6,118 nt of DNA, taken from NCBI GenBank assembly GCA_003455945.1, contig DMPQ01000477.1, positions 1-6,118 of the forward strand, read 5' to 3'. The notes beneath the pieces were generated by a model. It ran no database searches. It had not been told where the DNA came from and saw nothing but the letters and a program-made list of their open reading frames with translations. The stretch comes from Planctomycetaceae bacterium. Its GTDB lineage: Bacteria; Planctomycetota; Planctomycetia; Pirellulales; Pirellulaceae. This document shows positions 1-6,098 of this stretch, piece by piece (the stretch's first letter is position 1; every line of letters begins with the position of its first letter). The translations under genes were made by a program, and so were the position numbers.

Positions 1-37
1 CTTCGTAGCGTTTCGAATGACCGTTGTCGCACGGCCG

Positions 38-55
38 CGCGTCGGGGACGACGCG
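38..55 (-). other. Hairpin at the outer edge of the left repeat, downstream of the CstA gene
   Basis: CGCGTCG (38-44) and CGACGCG (49-55) form a perfect 7 bp stem around a 4-base loop. The same hairpin, with 8 bp, is at 6079-6098 in the right arm. It lies about 125 bases past the CstA stop on the minus strand. There is no T-tract after it, so it is not a classical intrinsic terminator. It could act in 3'-end protection, in Rho-dependent ending, or as a protein-binding DNA site. Confidence 0.5.
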
Positions 56-74
56 GGCCCACGTCGAGGCGACT

Positions 75-140
75 CGTTTGTCGTAGTGCGACCGACCCCG
101 GTCGCAGCGTTCGGCGTACGGCGGCCGACCCCGGTCGCAG
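75..140. repeat. 33 bp imperfect tandem duplication, two copies
   Basis: Bases 75-107 and 108-140 match at 28 of 33 positions. The last 16 bases of each unit (92-107 and 125-140, CCGACCCCGGTCGCAG) are identical. The right arm of the inverted repeat has only one copy, so this is a duplication in the left arm or a loss from the right. The stem in the first unit is kept in the second by a G-T wobble pair. Confidence 0.85.
87..106 (-). other. Perfect 8 bp hairpin inside the left repeat
   Basis: TGCGACCG (87-94) and CGGTCGCA (99-106) pair perfectly around a 4-base loop. The duplicated unit keeps the pairing over 7 positions with one G-T wobble (GCGGCCG against CGGTCGC). The right arm keeps a 6 bp version at 6028-6047. 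Stem conservation across diverged copies suggests that the structure matters. No T-run follows on either strand. Confidence 0.5.
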
Positions 141-178
141 TGAATGGAGTTGGAGGGCGCGGAGCCCCCTGGCTGACG

Positions 179-2092
179 CTACGGGCCGGGAGACACGGGG
201 GCAGCGTCGATGGCGCGAACCGCCGGGCGCGGCGGGAGCGGGAGGTATCCCTCTTCGATGACTCCGCGGGCGCGGCGCCAGACCAGCAGCCCTTCGACGA
301 TCATCCAGACCTGCAGCAGCAGGACCGCGATGGCGACCGAGGCGAGCAGATACCGACCGCTCGCGAGATAGCCGGTCTCGGGGCGCAGCAGATCGACCGA
401 CAGCGCCCAGCCCGGAACGATCAGCATCAGGACCATCGGGATCGCCGCGAAGAGCATCGGTCGCCCGCGTCGCACCAGATGAAAGACGACGACCATCAGC
501 GCCAGCCCCGCGAGCAGCTGATTGATCGCGCCGAACAGCGGCCACAGGATCTGCCCTCCGGTTCCGGCCGGCGCCTTTTCGGCAGCCGGAATCATCGCCA
601 TCAGGCCGCCGAGACCGATCGCCAGTCCGGTCGCCAGATACTTGTCGGTCAGCGGTCGGAGACCGATCGATCCGGCGAGCTCCTGGATGACGTAACGCTG
701 CAGTCGAGTGGCGCTGTCGAGCGTCGTCGCGGCGAAACAGGCGACGAGGACCGCGACGATTCCGACTGCCAGTTCGAGCGGAATGCCGAGGGTCGTCAGA
801 AAGTTCGCTCCCCCTTCGATGAACGCGCCGATCATCTTCGGCAAACGAAAGTCGGCCCAGAGCGTCGAGTACTGCCGCTCCCATGCCGCTCGGCCGACCA
901 GCGGCTGATTCGTCTCGGCATCGACGACCGGACGCCAGTAGGGATGATTCGGTCCGTCTTCGGGGACCGTCGCTCCCGCCGCCGCCAGCGCCGCCGGATC
1001 GATCCGCTCGAACTTCCCCATCCCGACTCCGGCGCAGCAGGCCAGGATGACGACGACCGCCAGCGCTCCTTCCAGGAGCATCGCGCCGTAACCGACCGAC
1101 TGCGCATCGGTCTCGGTCCGCAACTGCTTGCTGCTGGTCCCGCTGCTGACCAGGCAGTGGAACCCGCTCACCGCACCGCAGGCGACGGTGATGAACAGGA
1201 ACGGAATCAGCGGCGGCGCATCGGCCGGCACCTGCTGGGCGACGGCGGGAGCCGAGGCGAGATCGGCCTTCCCCGTCACTCCGGCGACTCCCAGACCGAC
1301 GACGAGCAGACCGAGCGCGACCAGCAGCTGATGACTGTTGACGTAGTCGCGCGGTTGCAGCAGCAGCCAGACCGGCAGGACCGAGGCAAAGAAGCAGTAG
1401 ACGAGCAGGATCAGCGTCCAGATCACCGTCGCGTTGAACGGCTCGGCCAACGACGGCATCCGGATCGGCAACCAGTAGACGCCGACCCAGACGCTGACGT
1501 AGAGGATGACCAGCGCACCGATCGACGGCCAGAGCAGGTCGGTGCCGCGCCGGCGGCTGAGGATGCCGATGCCGATCGCCAGCGGGAGCGACATCCAGAC
1601 GGCGAGCACCGATCCGGGATAGAGCGAGAAGATCGTGGCGATCACCAGACCGAAGATCGCCAGCACGACCGTGAGCGCGAGAAAGAGGATCGTCAGAAAG
1701 AGCAGCCGAGCGCGCTTCGAGATGACTCGCCCGGCGATCTCGCCGACCGTCTGCCCTCGATTGCGCATCGAGACGACGAGCGTTCCGAAGTCGTGGACCG
1801 CGCCGATCAGGATCGAACCGAAGACGACCCACAGGAGCGCCGGCAACCAACCCCAGAAGACGGCGATCGCCGGACCGACGATCGGTCCGGTGCCGGCGAT
1901 GCTCGTGAAGTGGTGACCGAAGACGACGCTCCGACAGGTCGGCACGTAATCGACGTCGTCGCAGAGTGCCTCGGCCGGAACCGGCGCCTCGGGATCGAGC
2001 GCAAAGACCTTGCGGGCGAGCCAACGACCGTAGGTGTGATAGGCCAGGATGAACCCGAAGAACGACCCGACCGCCACCAGCAACGTGCCCAT
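179..2092 (-). CDS. cstA: CstA-family inner-membrane transporter (carbon starvation / peptide or pyruvate uptake type)
   Basis: This encodes a 637 aa polytopic membrane protein of the CstA family. E. coli CstA (peptide uptake in carbon starvation) and BtsT (pyruvate/H+ symport) are the studied members, both near 700 aa, so this one is a little short. Family signatures are easy to see: FGHHFTSIAGTGPIVGP (58-74), WGWLPALLW then GAVHDFG (80-88, 97-103), LQPRDYVNS (245-253), PFLFITVACGAVSGFH then SSGTSSKQL (297-312, 316-324), TTLDSATRLQRY (456-467) and LWPLFGAINQLLAG (516-529). About 14 hydrophobic segments are visible, with a hydrophilic insert at ~360-417. The start is ATG at 2092, because GGAG lies 6 bases upstream and the protein then begins with a membrane segment. 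An in-frame ATG at 2143 would add 17 basic residues and overlaps a candidate -10 box. It is downstream of the ATPase gene on the same strand, with a 138 bp gap. The last codons and the TAG stop lie in the left repeat. Family assignment is sure; substrate is not known. Confidence 0.95.
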   Translation of the reverse strand: MGTLLVAVGSFFGFILAYHTYGRWLARKVFALDPEAPVPAEALCDDVDYVPTCRSVVFGHHFTSIAGTGPIVGPAIAVFWGWLPALLWVVFGSILIGAVHDFGTLVVSMRNRGQTVGEIAGRVISKRARLLFLTILFLALTVVLAIFGLVIATIFSLYPGSVLAVWMSLPLAIGIGILSRRRGTDLLWPSIGALVILYVSVWVGVYWLPIRMPSLAEPFNATVIWTLILLVYCFFASVLPVWLLLQPRDYVNSHQLLVALGLLVVGLGVAGVTGKADLASAPAVAQQVPADAPPLIPFLFITVACGAVSGFHCLVSSGTSSKQLRTETDAQSVGYGAMLLEGALAVVVILACCAGVGMGKFERIDPAALAAAGATVPEDGPNHPYWRPVVDAETNQPLVGRAAWERQYSTLWADFRLPKMIGAFIEGGANFLTTLGIPLELAVGIVAVLVACFAATTLDSATRLQRYVIQELAGSIGLRPLTDKYLATGLAIGLGGLMAMIPAAEKAPAGTGGQILWPLFGAINQLLAGLALMVVVFHLVRRGRPMLFAAIPMVLMLIVPGWALSVDLLRPETGYLASGRYLLASVAIAVLLLQVWMIVEGLLVWRRARGVIEEGYLPLPPRPAVRAIDAAPVSPGP

Positions 2093-2098
2093 CTTCCG

Positions 2099-2102
2099 CT
2101 CC
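2099..2102 (-). promoter_or_regulatory. Ribosome binding site of the CstA gene
   Basis: On the minus strand GGAG stands 6 bases before the ATG at 2092-2090. This decides in favour of this start over the in-frame ATG at 2143. Confidence 0.6.
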
Positions 2103-2141
2103 GACCCCGAACGCCCGCTCGCCGACCGAAACCGGGGAGGC

Positions 2142-2171
2142 ATTGTAGGCGGAAGCGGTTCGGCGAGCGAA
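2142..2171 (-). promoter_or_regulatory. Candidate promoter for the CstA gene
   Basis: On the minus strand TACAAT (2147-2142) is a 5-of-6 match to the bacterial -10 consensus in otherwise GC-rich DNA. A weak -35, TTCGCT (2171-2166), is 18 bases upstream. Transcription would start near 2135, giving a ~40 base leader and excluding the ATG at 2143 as a start. The poor -35 keeps confidence low, but the gap between the genes is long enough for an own promoter. Confidence 0.35.
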
Positions 2172-2176
2172 CGCCG
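2161..2176. other. Small inverted repeat in the ATPase-CstA gap
   Basis: CGGCG (2161-2165) and CGCCG (2172-2176) flank a 6-base loop that holds the candidate -35 of the CstA gene. GTTTT follows on the plus strand, but no gene ends there in that direction. On the minus strand no T-run follows, so it is not a terminator for the ATPase gene. It could be an operator or simply chance in GC-rich DNA. Confidence 0.25.
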
Positions 2177-2230
2177 GTTTTCTCGGGCAAGCAGCTTGCG
2201 TCGCGGGGACCGAACGAAGCCGCACCGCCG

Positions 2231-4552
2231 TCATTCGTCGCGACCGCCGAGTCCCCGCAGTCCGTTGGCGATCACCGCCAAGCTGACTCCGGTGTCGGCG
2301 AGGATCGCCAACCAGAGGGTCGAATAGCCGGCCAGCGCCAGCGCGAAGAAGAGCCCCTTGGACGCGATCGCGGCGGTCAGGTTCTGGATCAGGATCGAGC
2401 GGCCGCGGCGCGCGTGCAGTAGCGCCCAAGGAATGCGACGCAGGTCGTCGTGAGCCAGGACGCCGTCGGCGGCCGAGCGAGCGAGGTCGGTCCCGGAGCG
2501 TCCCATGGCGAGCGAGACGTCGGCCGCGGCGAGGGCTGCCGCGTCGTTCGCGCCGTCGCCGACCATCAGCACGACCGCTCCCTGACCGCGCAGCCGCTCG
2601 ATCGCCTGAACCTTGTCGTCGGGCAACAGATCGCCTCGGGCATCGTCGATCCCGAGTTCGCGACCGATCGACGTGACGACCGAGGCGCGATCGCCCGAGA
2701 GGATTCCGGTCCGACCGATGCCGATCGTGGCGAGCCGCCGGACGGCGGCGCGTGCTTCGGGACGGAGCGAATCGCTGAGGTCGATCCGGCCGAGCAGGTC
2801 GCTCCCTTTTCCGATCCAGACCGACGTGGCGGCGGCTTCGAGAGTCGTCGCGATCGTCGGATCGATCCGATCGGCGGCGACTTTCGAGGCGAGCATCCGT
2901 TCGTTGCCGATCCAGCTCGAATCATCGCCGAGCTGCTCGATGCCGGCTCCCGGCACGATCCGTGTCGAGAGTTGGGGGAGGGGAGCGGGATCGCGGTCCG
3001 CTCGATTCCGCTCCTCCGAAACGATCGCCGCGGCGAGCGGATGCGTGCTGCGAACTTCAAGCGACGCTGCGAGTCGAAGCAGGTCTCGCTCGCTCGTACC
3101 GCTCGTCGGAACGACTCGCGCCACCCGAGTCGCTCCGGTCGTCAGCGTGCCGGTCTTGTCGAAGACGACCGTATCGACCTTGGCGAGTCGCTCGATCGCT
3201 TCTCCTCCGCGCAGGATCAGACCGCGTCGAGCGGCGCCGGCGAGCGACGCGACGATCGTGACGGGGGTCGAGATGACCAGCGCACAGGGACAGGCGGTGA
3301 CCAGTAACACGAGCGCCACGTAGATCGCGTCGAGCGGTCCGCGACCGGCGAGCGGCAGCAGCAGCGCCGCCAGGAGCGACAATCCCATCACCGTCGGCGT
3401 GTAGATCGCGGCGAATCGATCGACCCATCGCTCGGTCCTGCCGCGCCTCTGTTGCGCCTCGCGCAGCGCCGCGGCGACTCGATCCAGATGCGTTTCGCCG
3501 GCGACCCGAGTCGTCTCGATCGTCACGTCGCCGGTCAGGTTGACGCTCCCCGCGAGGATCAGATCGCCGACCGAACAGGCGATCGGGCGACTCTCGCCGG
3601 TCAGGGCCGAGCGATCGATGTCGGTCGCCCCGGCGACGACTCGACCGTCCAGCGGGACGCGATCCCCCGGCAAGATGTCGATCGCCGTTCCGACCGCGAT
3701 CCGTCCGATCGGCACCGTCGCGGACGATCCGGCCGGACGAGCGACGGGCGGGGCGAGCGACATCAGCCGTCCGATCGCATCGCGCGCCCGACCGAGGCTG
3801 AGTTGTTCGAGGCGCAGGGCGAGGGCGAAGAGCCAGGTGACGATGCCCGCTTCGGCCCACTCGCCGATCGCCAAGGCGCCGGCGACCGCGACCGTCATCA
3901 GCACGTTCATGTCGGCTCGGCCGAGTCGAATCGCGGCCCAGGCGCGCGGCAGGAGCGGCAGACCGCAGACGACGATCGCTACCAGGTGCGCAACGAGACT
4001 CGGCACGACGACCGACGGCTCGCCGCGAAACGAATCGGCCGAATGAGCCAGAGCGGCGAGCCCTTCGCTCCCGGCAAACAAGGGCCACAGCAGTCCGAAC
4101 AGGTTGGCCGCGGCGCCGACGATCAGGACGATCGCCGCGCGACGGGCGCGTCGCCGCTCGAAGAGCAGCTCGTCGGCGCCGTCGCCCGAACCGCTGTCGC
4201 CGGAATCAGCGCTGCTTGCCGCAGCGAGGATCAGCGGCGAGAGGCCGATGTCGCGAATCAGTCGTGCGAGCTGGGCCGAGTCGGGGCCGCCGTCGGCGAC
4301 ATCGATATCGACGCGTCGATCGAGCAGGTCGAAACGGAGTTCGACGATGCCGGGGCGATCGCCGAGCTGACGCCGGAGCAGGCCGATCTCCTCCTGACAG
4401 TCGAGTTCGGCGACGCGGATCCGGTGCGTCGCGACCGTCCGGTCCGAGGGGGAAGAGCCGGCGATCCGGAGCCCGTCGTTACCGTCGCCGCCGAGGGGGG
4501 AACGAGGATCGCCGCAGCCGCAGGCGGAACAGGCGGGATCGTGCGGTTCCAT
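2231..4552 (-). CDS. P1B-type heavy-metal ATPase, Zn/Cd/Pb exporter class (ZntA/CadA-like)
   Basis: This 773 aa inner-membrane pump couples ATP hydrolysis to export of soft divalent metals. In order, numbering from the ATG at 4552: a Cys cluster (C8, C11, C13); a degenerate HMA ferredoxin-like domain (~43-104) with DCQEE (51-55) in place of CxxC; a Ser/Gly/Asp linker (~113-127); TM1-TM4 (~140-251) with MNVLMTVAVAGA and GEWAEA; the actuator-domain TGES (318-321); the CPC metal site (421-423); the phosphorylated Asp465 in DKTGT; the HP motif (504-505); SGD (619-621); GDGANDAAAL (665-674). TM7 Lys732 and TM8 Asp753 (SKGLFF, ADTG) are the signature of the Zn/Cd/Pb class rather than the Cu class. 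The ATG is preferred because a TTG at 4615 would add 21 residues of no domain character; ribosome binding is weak for both (GAAG 9 bases before the ATG). Divergent from the ZIP gene. All catalytic motifs are intact, so it should work. Exact metal range is not decided by sequence. Confidence 0.95.
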   Translation of the reverse strand: MEPHDPACSACGCGDPRSPLGGDGNDGLRIAGSSPSDRTVATHRIRVAELDCQEEIGLLRRQLGDRPGIVELRFDLLDRRVDIDVADGGPDSAQLARLIRDIGLSPLILAAASSADSGDSGSGDGADELLFERRRARRAAIVLIVGAAANLFGLLWPLFAGSEGLAALAHSADSFRGEPSVVVPSLVAHLVAIVVCGLPLLPRAWAAIRLGRADMNVLMTVAVAGALAIGEWAEAGIVTWLFALALRLEQLSLGRARDAIGRLMSLAPPVARPAGSSATVPIGRIAVGTAIDILPGDRVPLDGRVVAGATDIDRSALTGESRPIACSVGDLILAGSVNLTGDVTIETTRVAGETHLDRVAAALREAQQRRGRTERWVDRFAAIYTPTVMGLSLLAALLLPLAGRGPLDAIYVALVLLVTACPCALVISTPVTIVASLAGAARRGLILRGGEAIERLAKVDTVVFDKTGTLTTGATRVARVVPTSGTSERDLLRLAASLEVRSTHPLAAAIVSEERNRADRDPAPLPQLSTRIVPGAGIEQLGDDSSWIGNERMLASKVAADRIDPTIATTLEAAATSVWIGKGSDLLGRIDLSDSLRPEARAAVRRLATIGIGRTGILSGDRASVVTSIGRELGIDDARGDLLPDDKVQAIERLRGQGAVVLMVGDGANDAAALAAADVSLAMGRSGTDLARSAADGVLAHDDLRRIPWALLHARRGRSILIQNLTAAIASKGLFFALALAGYSTLWLAILADTGVSLAVIANGLRGLGGRDE

Positions 4553-4667
4553 GGCCGGCCGCTTCGGGGCAAGGGAAAGGGGTGTCGGGGAAGGGTAGCG
4601 GCTGACGGTCCCCAAGCCAAGTTCGTTCGATCGGCTCGACCACTCCGCGGTGCGGTCGGGACGGCGA

Positions 4668-4680
4668 GCGAGTCACTCGC
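4668..4680. promoter_or_regulatory. 13 bp palindrome, possible operator
   Basis: GCGAGT and ACTCGC form perfect 6 bp arms around a central C. It lies about 115 bp upstream of the ATPase ATG and 190 bp upstream of the ZIP ATG. Such a site could bind a dimeric metal sensor, but it matches no operator I know, and short palindromes are frequent in GC-rich DNA. Confidence 0.2.
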
Positions 4681-4738
4681 GCCGGCGCCTCGCGGGGCTC
4701 ATTTCGGATGACGCAGGACGGCCCGCTCCTCCGGCTCC

Positions 4739-4767
4739 TGGCGAAGCGACGGCGCCTGATCTACGAT
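4739..4767 (+). promoter_or_regulatory. Weak candidate promoter for the ZIP gene
   Basis: TACGAT (4762-4767) resembles a -10 box, and TGGCGA (4739-4744) is a poor -35 at 17 bp spacing. The transcript would have a leader of about 95 bases before the ATG at 4869. No better pair was seen on the plus strand in the gap. Confidence 0.2.
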
Positions 4768-4868
4768 GGCCCGATTCGGTCGCGGATGGGGTCCCTCGCC
4801 GGGGACGACGCGGCTCGTACCTGCTCGGCGGTGTCGGCCGCTCGGATGGTGACGGATTGTCTGGCCCG

Positions 4869-5927
4869 ATGGTACTGCTGGTCTATTGTGCGGCGATCGC
4901 AGCCGCGTCGATCGGCGGCGGCGTGCTGACGCAGCGTCTGCGCGTGACGCATCTCGGCATGCAGCTGCTGATGAGTCTGGTCGGCGGGCTGATTCTCGGC
5001 GTCGCGATCCTGCACATGCTCCCGCATGCGGTCGCTGCCGCTCCCGGTTCGCTCGGGACGATCACCGTCGCGATGCTGCTGGGCGTGCTCGGCATGCTCC
5101 TGCTGATGCGACTGTTTCATGTCCATCAGCACCAGCCGGACGAGATCGCCGAAACGCATGTCGGCTGCGGCCATGACCACGGAAGTCATGACCACGGCGA
5201 TCACGATCACTCGCATCACGATCATTCGCATCACGGGGTTCGCCACGAGCCGGCAGGGATCGTTGCGCCGCTGGTGTCGATCGCCGATCCGCGCGGCGGT
5301 GGTGAGCGAGTCGTCGCGGGCGAGTCCGCTGCGGCTCGATCGACCGCGGCGACGCCGGCCGAACGAGCGGCGATCCATGCGGCGACGATGCGGTGGTTCG
5401 GATTGGCGATCGGGATGACGGTCCACAGCCTGCTCGACGGCATCGCGGTCGCCGCGTACGTCGCGGCCGATCGCCATGATCACGCGTCGACCGATTGGCA
5501 TTGGCCGGGCCTCGGCATCTTCCTGGCGATCCTCCTCCATAAGCCGCTCGACGCCAGCTCGATCGTCTGGCTGATGCGCAGCGACGGTTGGAGTCGCGGG
5601 GCGATGGTGGCGGTCAATCTGGGCTTCGCGGCGATGACGCCGATCGGCGTGTTGCTGTTCCACTGGGGTGTGCTCGGCAGCAGTCTGGCGAGCGAGACGA
5701 TGCTGGCGGCGACCCTCGGTTTTTCCGCCGGCGTCTTTCTCTGCATCTCGCTGTCGGACATTCTTCCCGAGGTGCAGTTCCACTCGCACGACCGCGTGAA
5801 GCTGACCACCGCGCTGTTGGTCGGAGTCCTGCTCGCCTGGGCGATCGGGCTGGCCGAACCGAAGTCGGCGCATTCGATCGCGCCGGCCGAAGTGCACGGA
5901 ACGGACGACGTTCACGCGCATCCCTGA
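4869..5927 (+). CDS. ZIP-family divalent metal transporter, ZIP9-like, with a histidine-rich loop
   Basis: This 352 aa inner-membrane protein belongs to the ZIP (SLC39) family, which normally brings Zn or related divalent metals into the cytosol. Eight hydrophobic segments fit the ZIP fold: ~1-20, 30-50, 61-82, 172-200, 214-236, 243-268, 276-297 and 312-328. Between the third and fourth lies a metal-binding loop with 16 His in residues 84-126, also holding a Cys (C100). TM4 carries HSLLDG (186-191) and TM5 HKPLDA (224-229), where most ZIPs have HExPHE. The stretch GFSAGVFLCISLSDILPEV (284-302) followed by HSHD resembles human ZIP9 (SLC39A9), which also has HKAP in TM5. LHMLPHA (48-54) fits the TM2 motif. 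The ATG at 4869 starts directly at TM1; upstream, the frame stays open to a GTG at 4650 without conserved-looking content, and a TTG at 4857 is another option. No good ribosome binding site is seen. Divergent from the exporter. Family sure; direction and metal inferred. Confidence 0.93.
   Translation: MVLLVYCAAIAAASIGGGVLTQRLRVTHLGMQLLMSLVGGLILGVAILHMLPHAVAAAPGSLGTITVAMLLGVLGMLLLMRLFHVHQHQPDEIAETHVGCGHDHGSHDHGDHDHSHHDHSHHGVRHEPAGIVAPLVSIADPRGGGERVVAGESAAARSTAATPAERAAIHAATMRWFGLAIGMTVHSLLDGIAVAAYVAADRHDHASTDWHWPGLGIFLAILLHKPLDASSIVWLMRSDGWSRGAMVAVNLGFAAMTPIGVLLFHWGVLGSSLASETMLAATLGFSAGVFLCISLSDILPEVQFHSHDRVKLTTALLVGVLLAWAIGLAEPKSAHSIAPAEVHGTDDVHAHP
5172..5231 (+). repeat. Four 15 bp tandem units encoding the His-rich loop
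   Basis: The region is built of 15 bp units starting at 5172, 5187, 5202 and 5217. They encode HDHGS, HDHGD, HDHSH and HDHSH. The first two units share the start CATGACCACGG, and the last two share CACGATCA followed by TTCGCAT or CTCGCAT. A partial fifth unit (CACGG) follows at 5232. The in-frame period lets the loop grow or shrink by five residues without breaking the gene. Confidence 0.8.
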
Positions 5928-6027
5928 CCGCGTCCGCCGCAACGCGCTCCGCGTCTTTCCGCCTCCTACCGCGCCTCCCAGCCCGCAGCCTCAGCAAGGG
6001 GTCTCCGCGCCCTCCAGCCCCATTCGC

Positions 6028-6047
6028 TGCGACCGAGGTCAGTCGCA
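6028..6047 (+). other. Inner hairpin of the right repeat
   Basis: TGCGAC (6028-6033) and GTCGCA (6042-6047) form a 6 bp stem with an 8-base loop. It is the counterpart of the 8 bp stem at 87-106. An alternative small hairpin, GACC-GA-GGTC (6031-6040), competes with it. Confidence 0.4.
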
Positions 6048-6078
6048 CTACGACGAACGAGTCGCATCGACGTGGTGA

Positions 6079-6098
6079 GCGCGTCGTCCCCGACGCGC
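6079..6098 (+). other. Outer hairpin of the right repeat, downstream of the ZIP gene
   Basis: GCGCGTCG (6079-6086) and CGACGCGC (6091-6098) form a perfect 8 bp stem around a TCCC loop, about 150 bases past the ZIP stop. No T-tract follows, so it does not fit a classical intrinsic terminator. It could still stop 3' degradation or mark a DNA site. Confidence 0.5.

Larger units (their letters stand above)
27..198 (-). repeat. Left arm of a long inverted repeat, ~140 bp unit plus a 33 bp internal duplication
   Basis: Read on the plus strand, this stretch matches the reverse complement of 5969-6108. The outermost 29 bases (27-55 against 6108-6080) are identical. Hand alignment of the rest gives about 122 identical positions in 140 columns (near 87%), with one single-base gap and with the 33 bp duplication of the left arm left out. 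Most differences are transitions. The arm contains two strong hairpins (38-55 and 87-106). The stop codon and last codons of the CstA gene lie in its inner end. No terminal target-site duplication or transposase is visible. It is given as minus strand because, read along the CstA transcript, it follows the gene as the right arm follows the ZIP gene. It may be a dispersed intergenic repeat or one end of a cassette. Confidence 0.88.
4553..4868. promoter_or_regulatory. Divergent control region between the ATPase and ZIP genes
   Basis: These 316 bp separate the starts of two oppositely transcribed metal-transport genes. Reading frames stay open in it (from GTG at 4650 into the ZIP gene, from TTG at 4615 into the ATPase gene), but the translations are Arg/Pro/Gly-rich with no domain, as is common in high-GC DNA. 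I see one 13 bp palindrome and one weak promoter-like pair, listed separately. I see no recognisable Zur, MerR/ZntR or ArsR/SmtB operator, no riboswitch and no small gene. Confidence 0.6.

Noticed and set aside
2161..2181. Intrinsic terminator with hairpin and GTTTT on the plus strand
   Set aside because: No plus-strand gene ends here, the stem is only 5 bp, and the minus-strand direction has no T-run.
17..2422. An 801-codon open frame on the plus strand opposite the CstA gene and the end of the ATPase gene
   Set aside because: Its translation is an Arg/Asp/Gln/Pro-rich string without domains, and the opposite strand holds unmistakable CstA and P-type ATPase motifs. Long antisense frames are common in high-GC coding DNA.
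3452..4711. A 419-codon plus-strand frame opposite the ATPase N-terminal half
   Set aside because: No family features, low-complexity Arg/Asp/Gly composition, and it covers confirmed ATPase motifs on the other strand.
4801..4813. A 13-base match (GGGGACGACGCGG) to the outer part of the left repeat at 44-56
   Set aside because: The match does not extend to either side, and a match of this length is not surprising in such biased sequence.
4650..4868. Extending the ZIP gene to the GTG at 4650
   Set aside because: It would add 73 Arg/Pro/Gly-rich residues with no signal or domain character before TM1. The frame is open probably only because of GC content.
4761..5942. A 393-codon minus-strand frame opposite the ZIP gene
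   Set aside because: The plus strand encodes eight membrane segments with ZIP motifs. The antisense translation is Arg/His/Gln-rich without structure.
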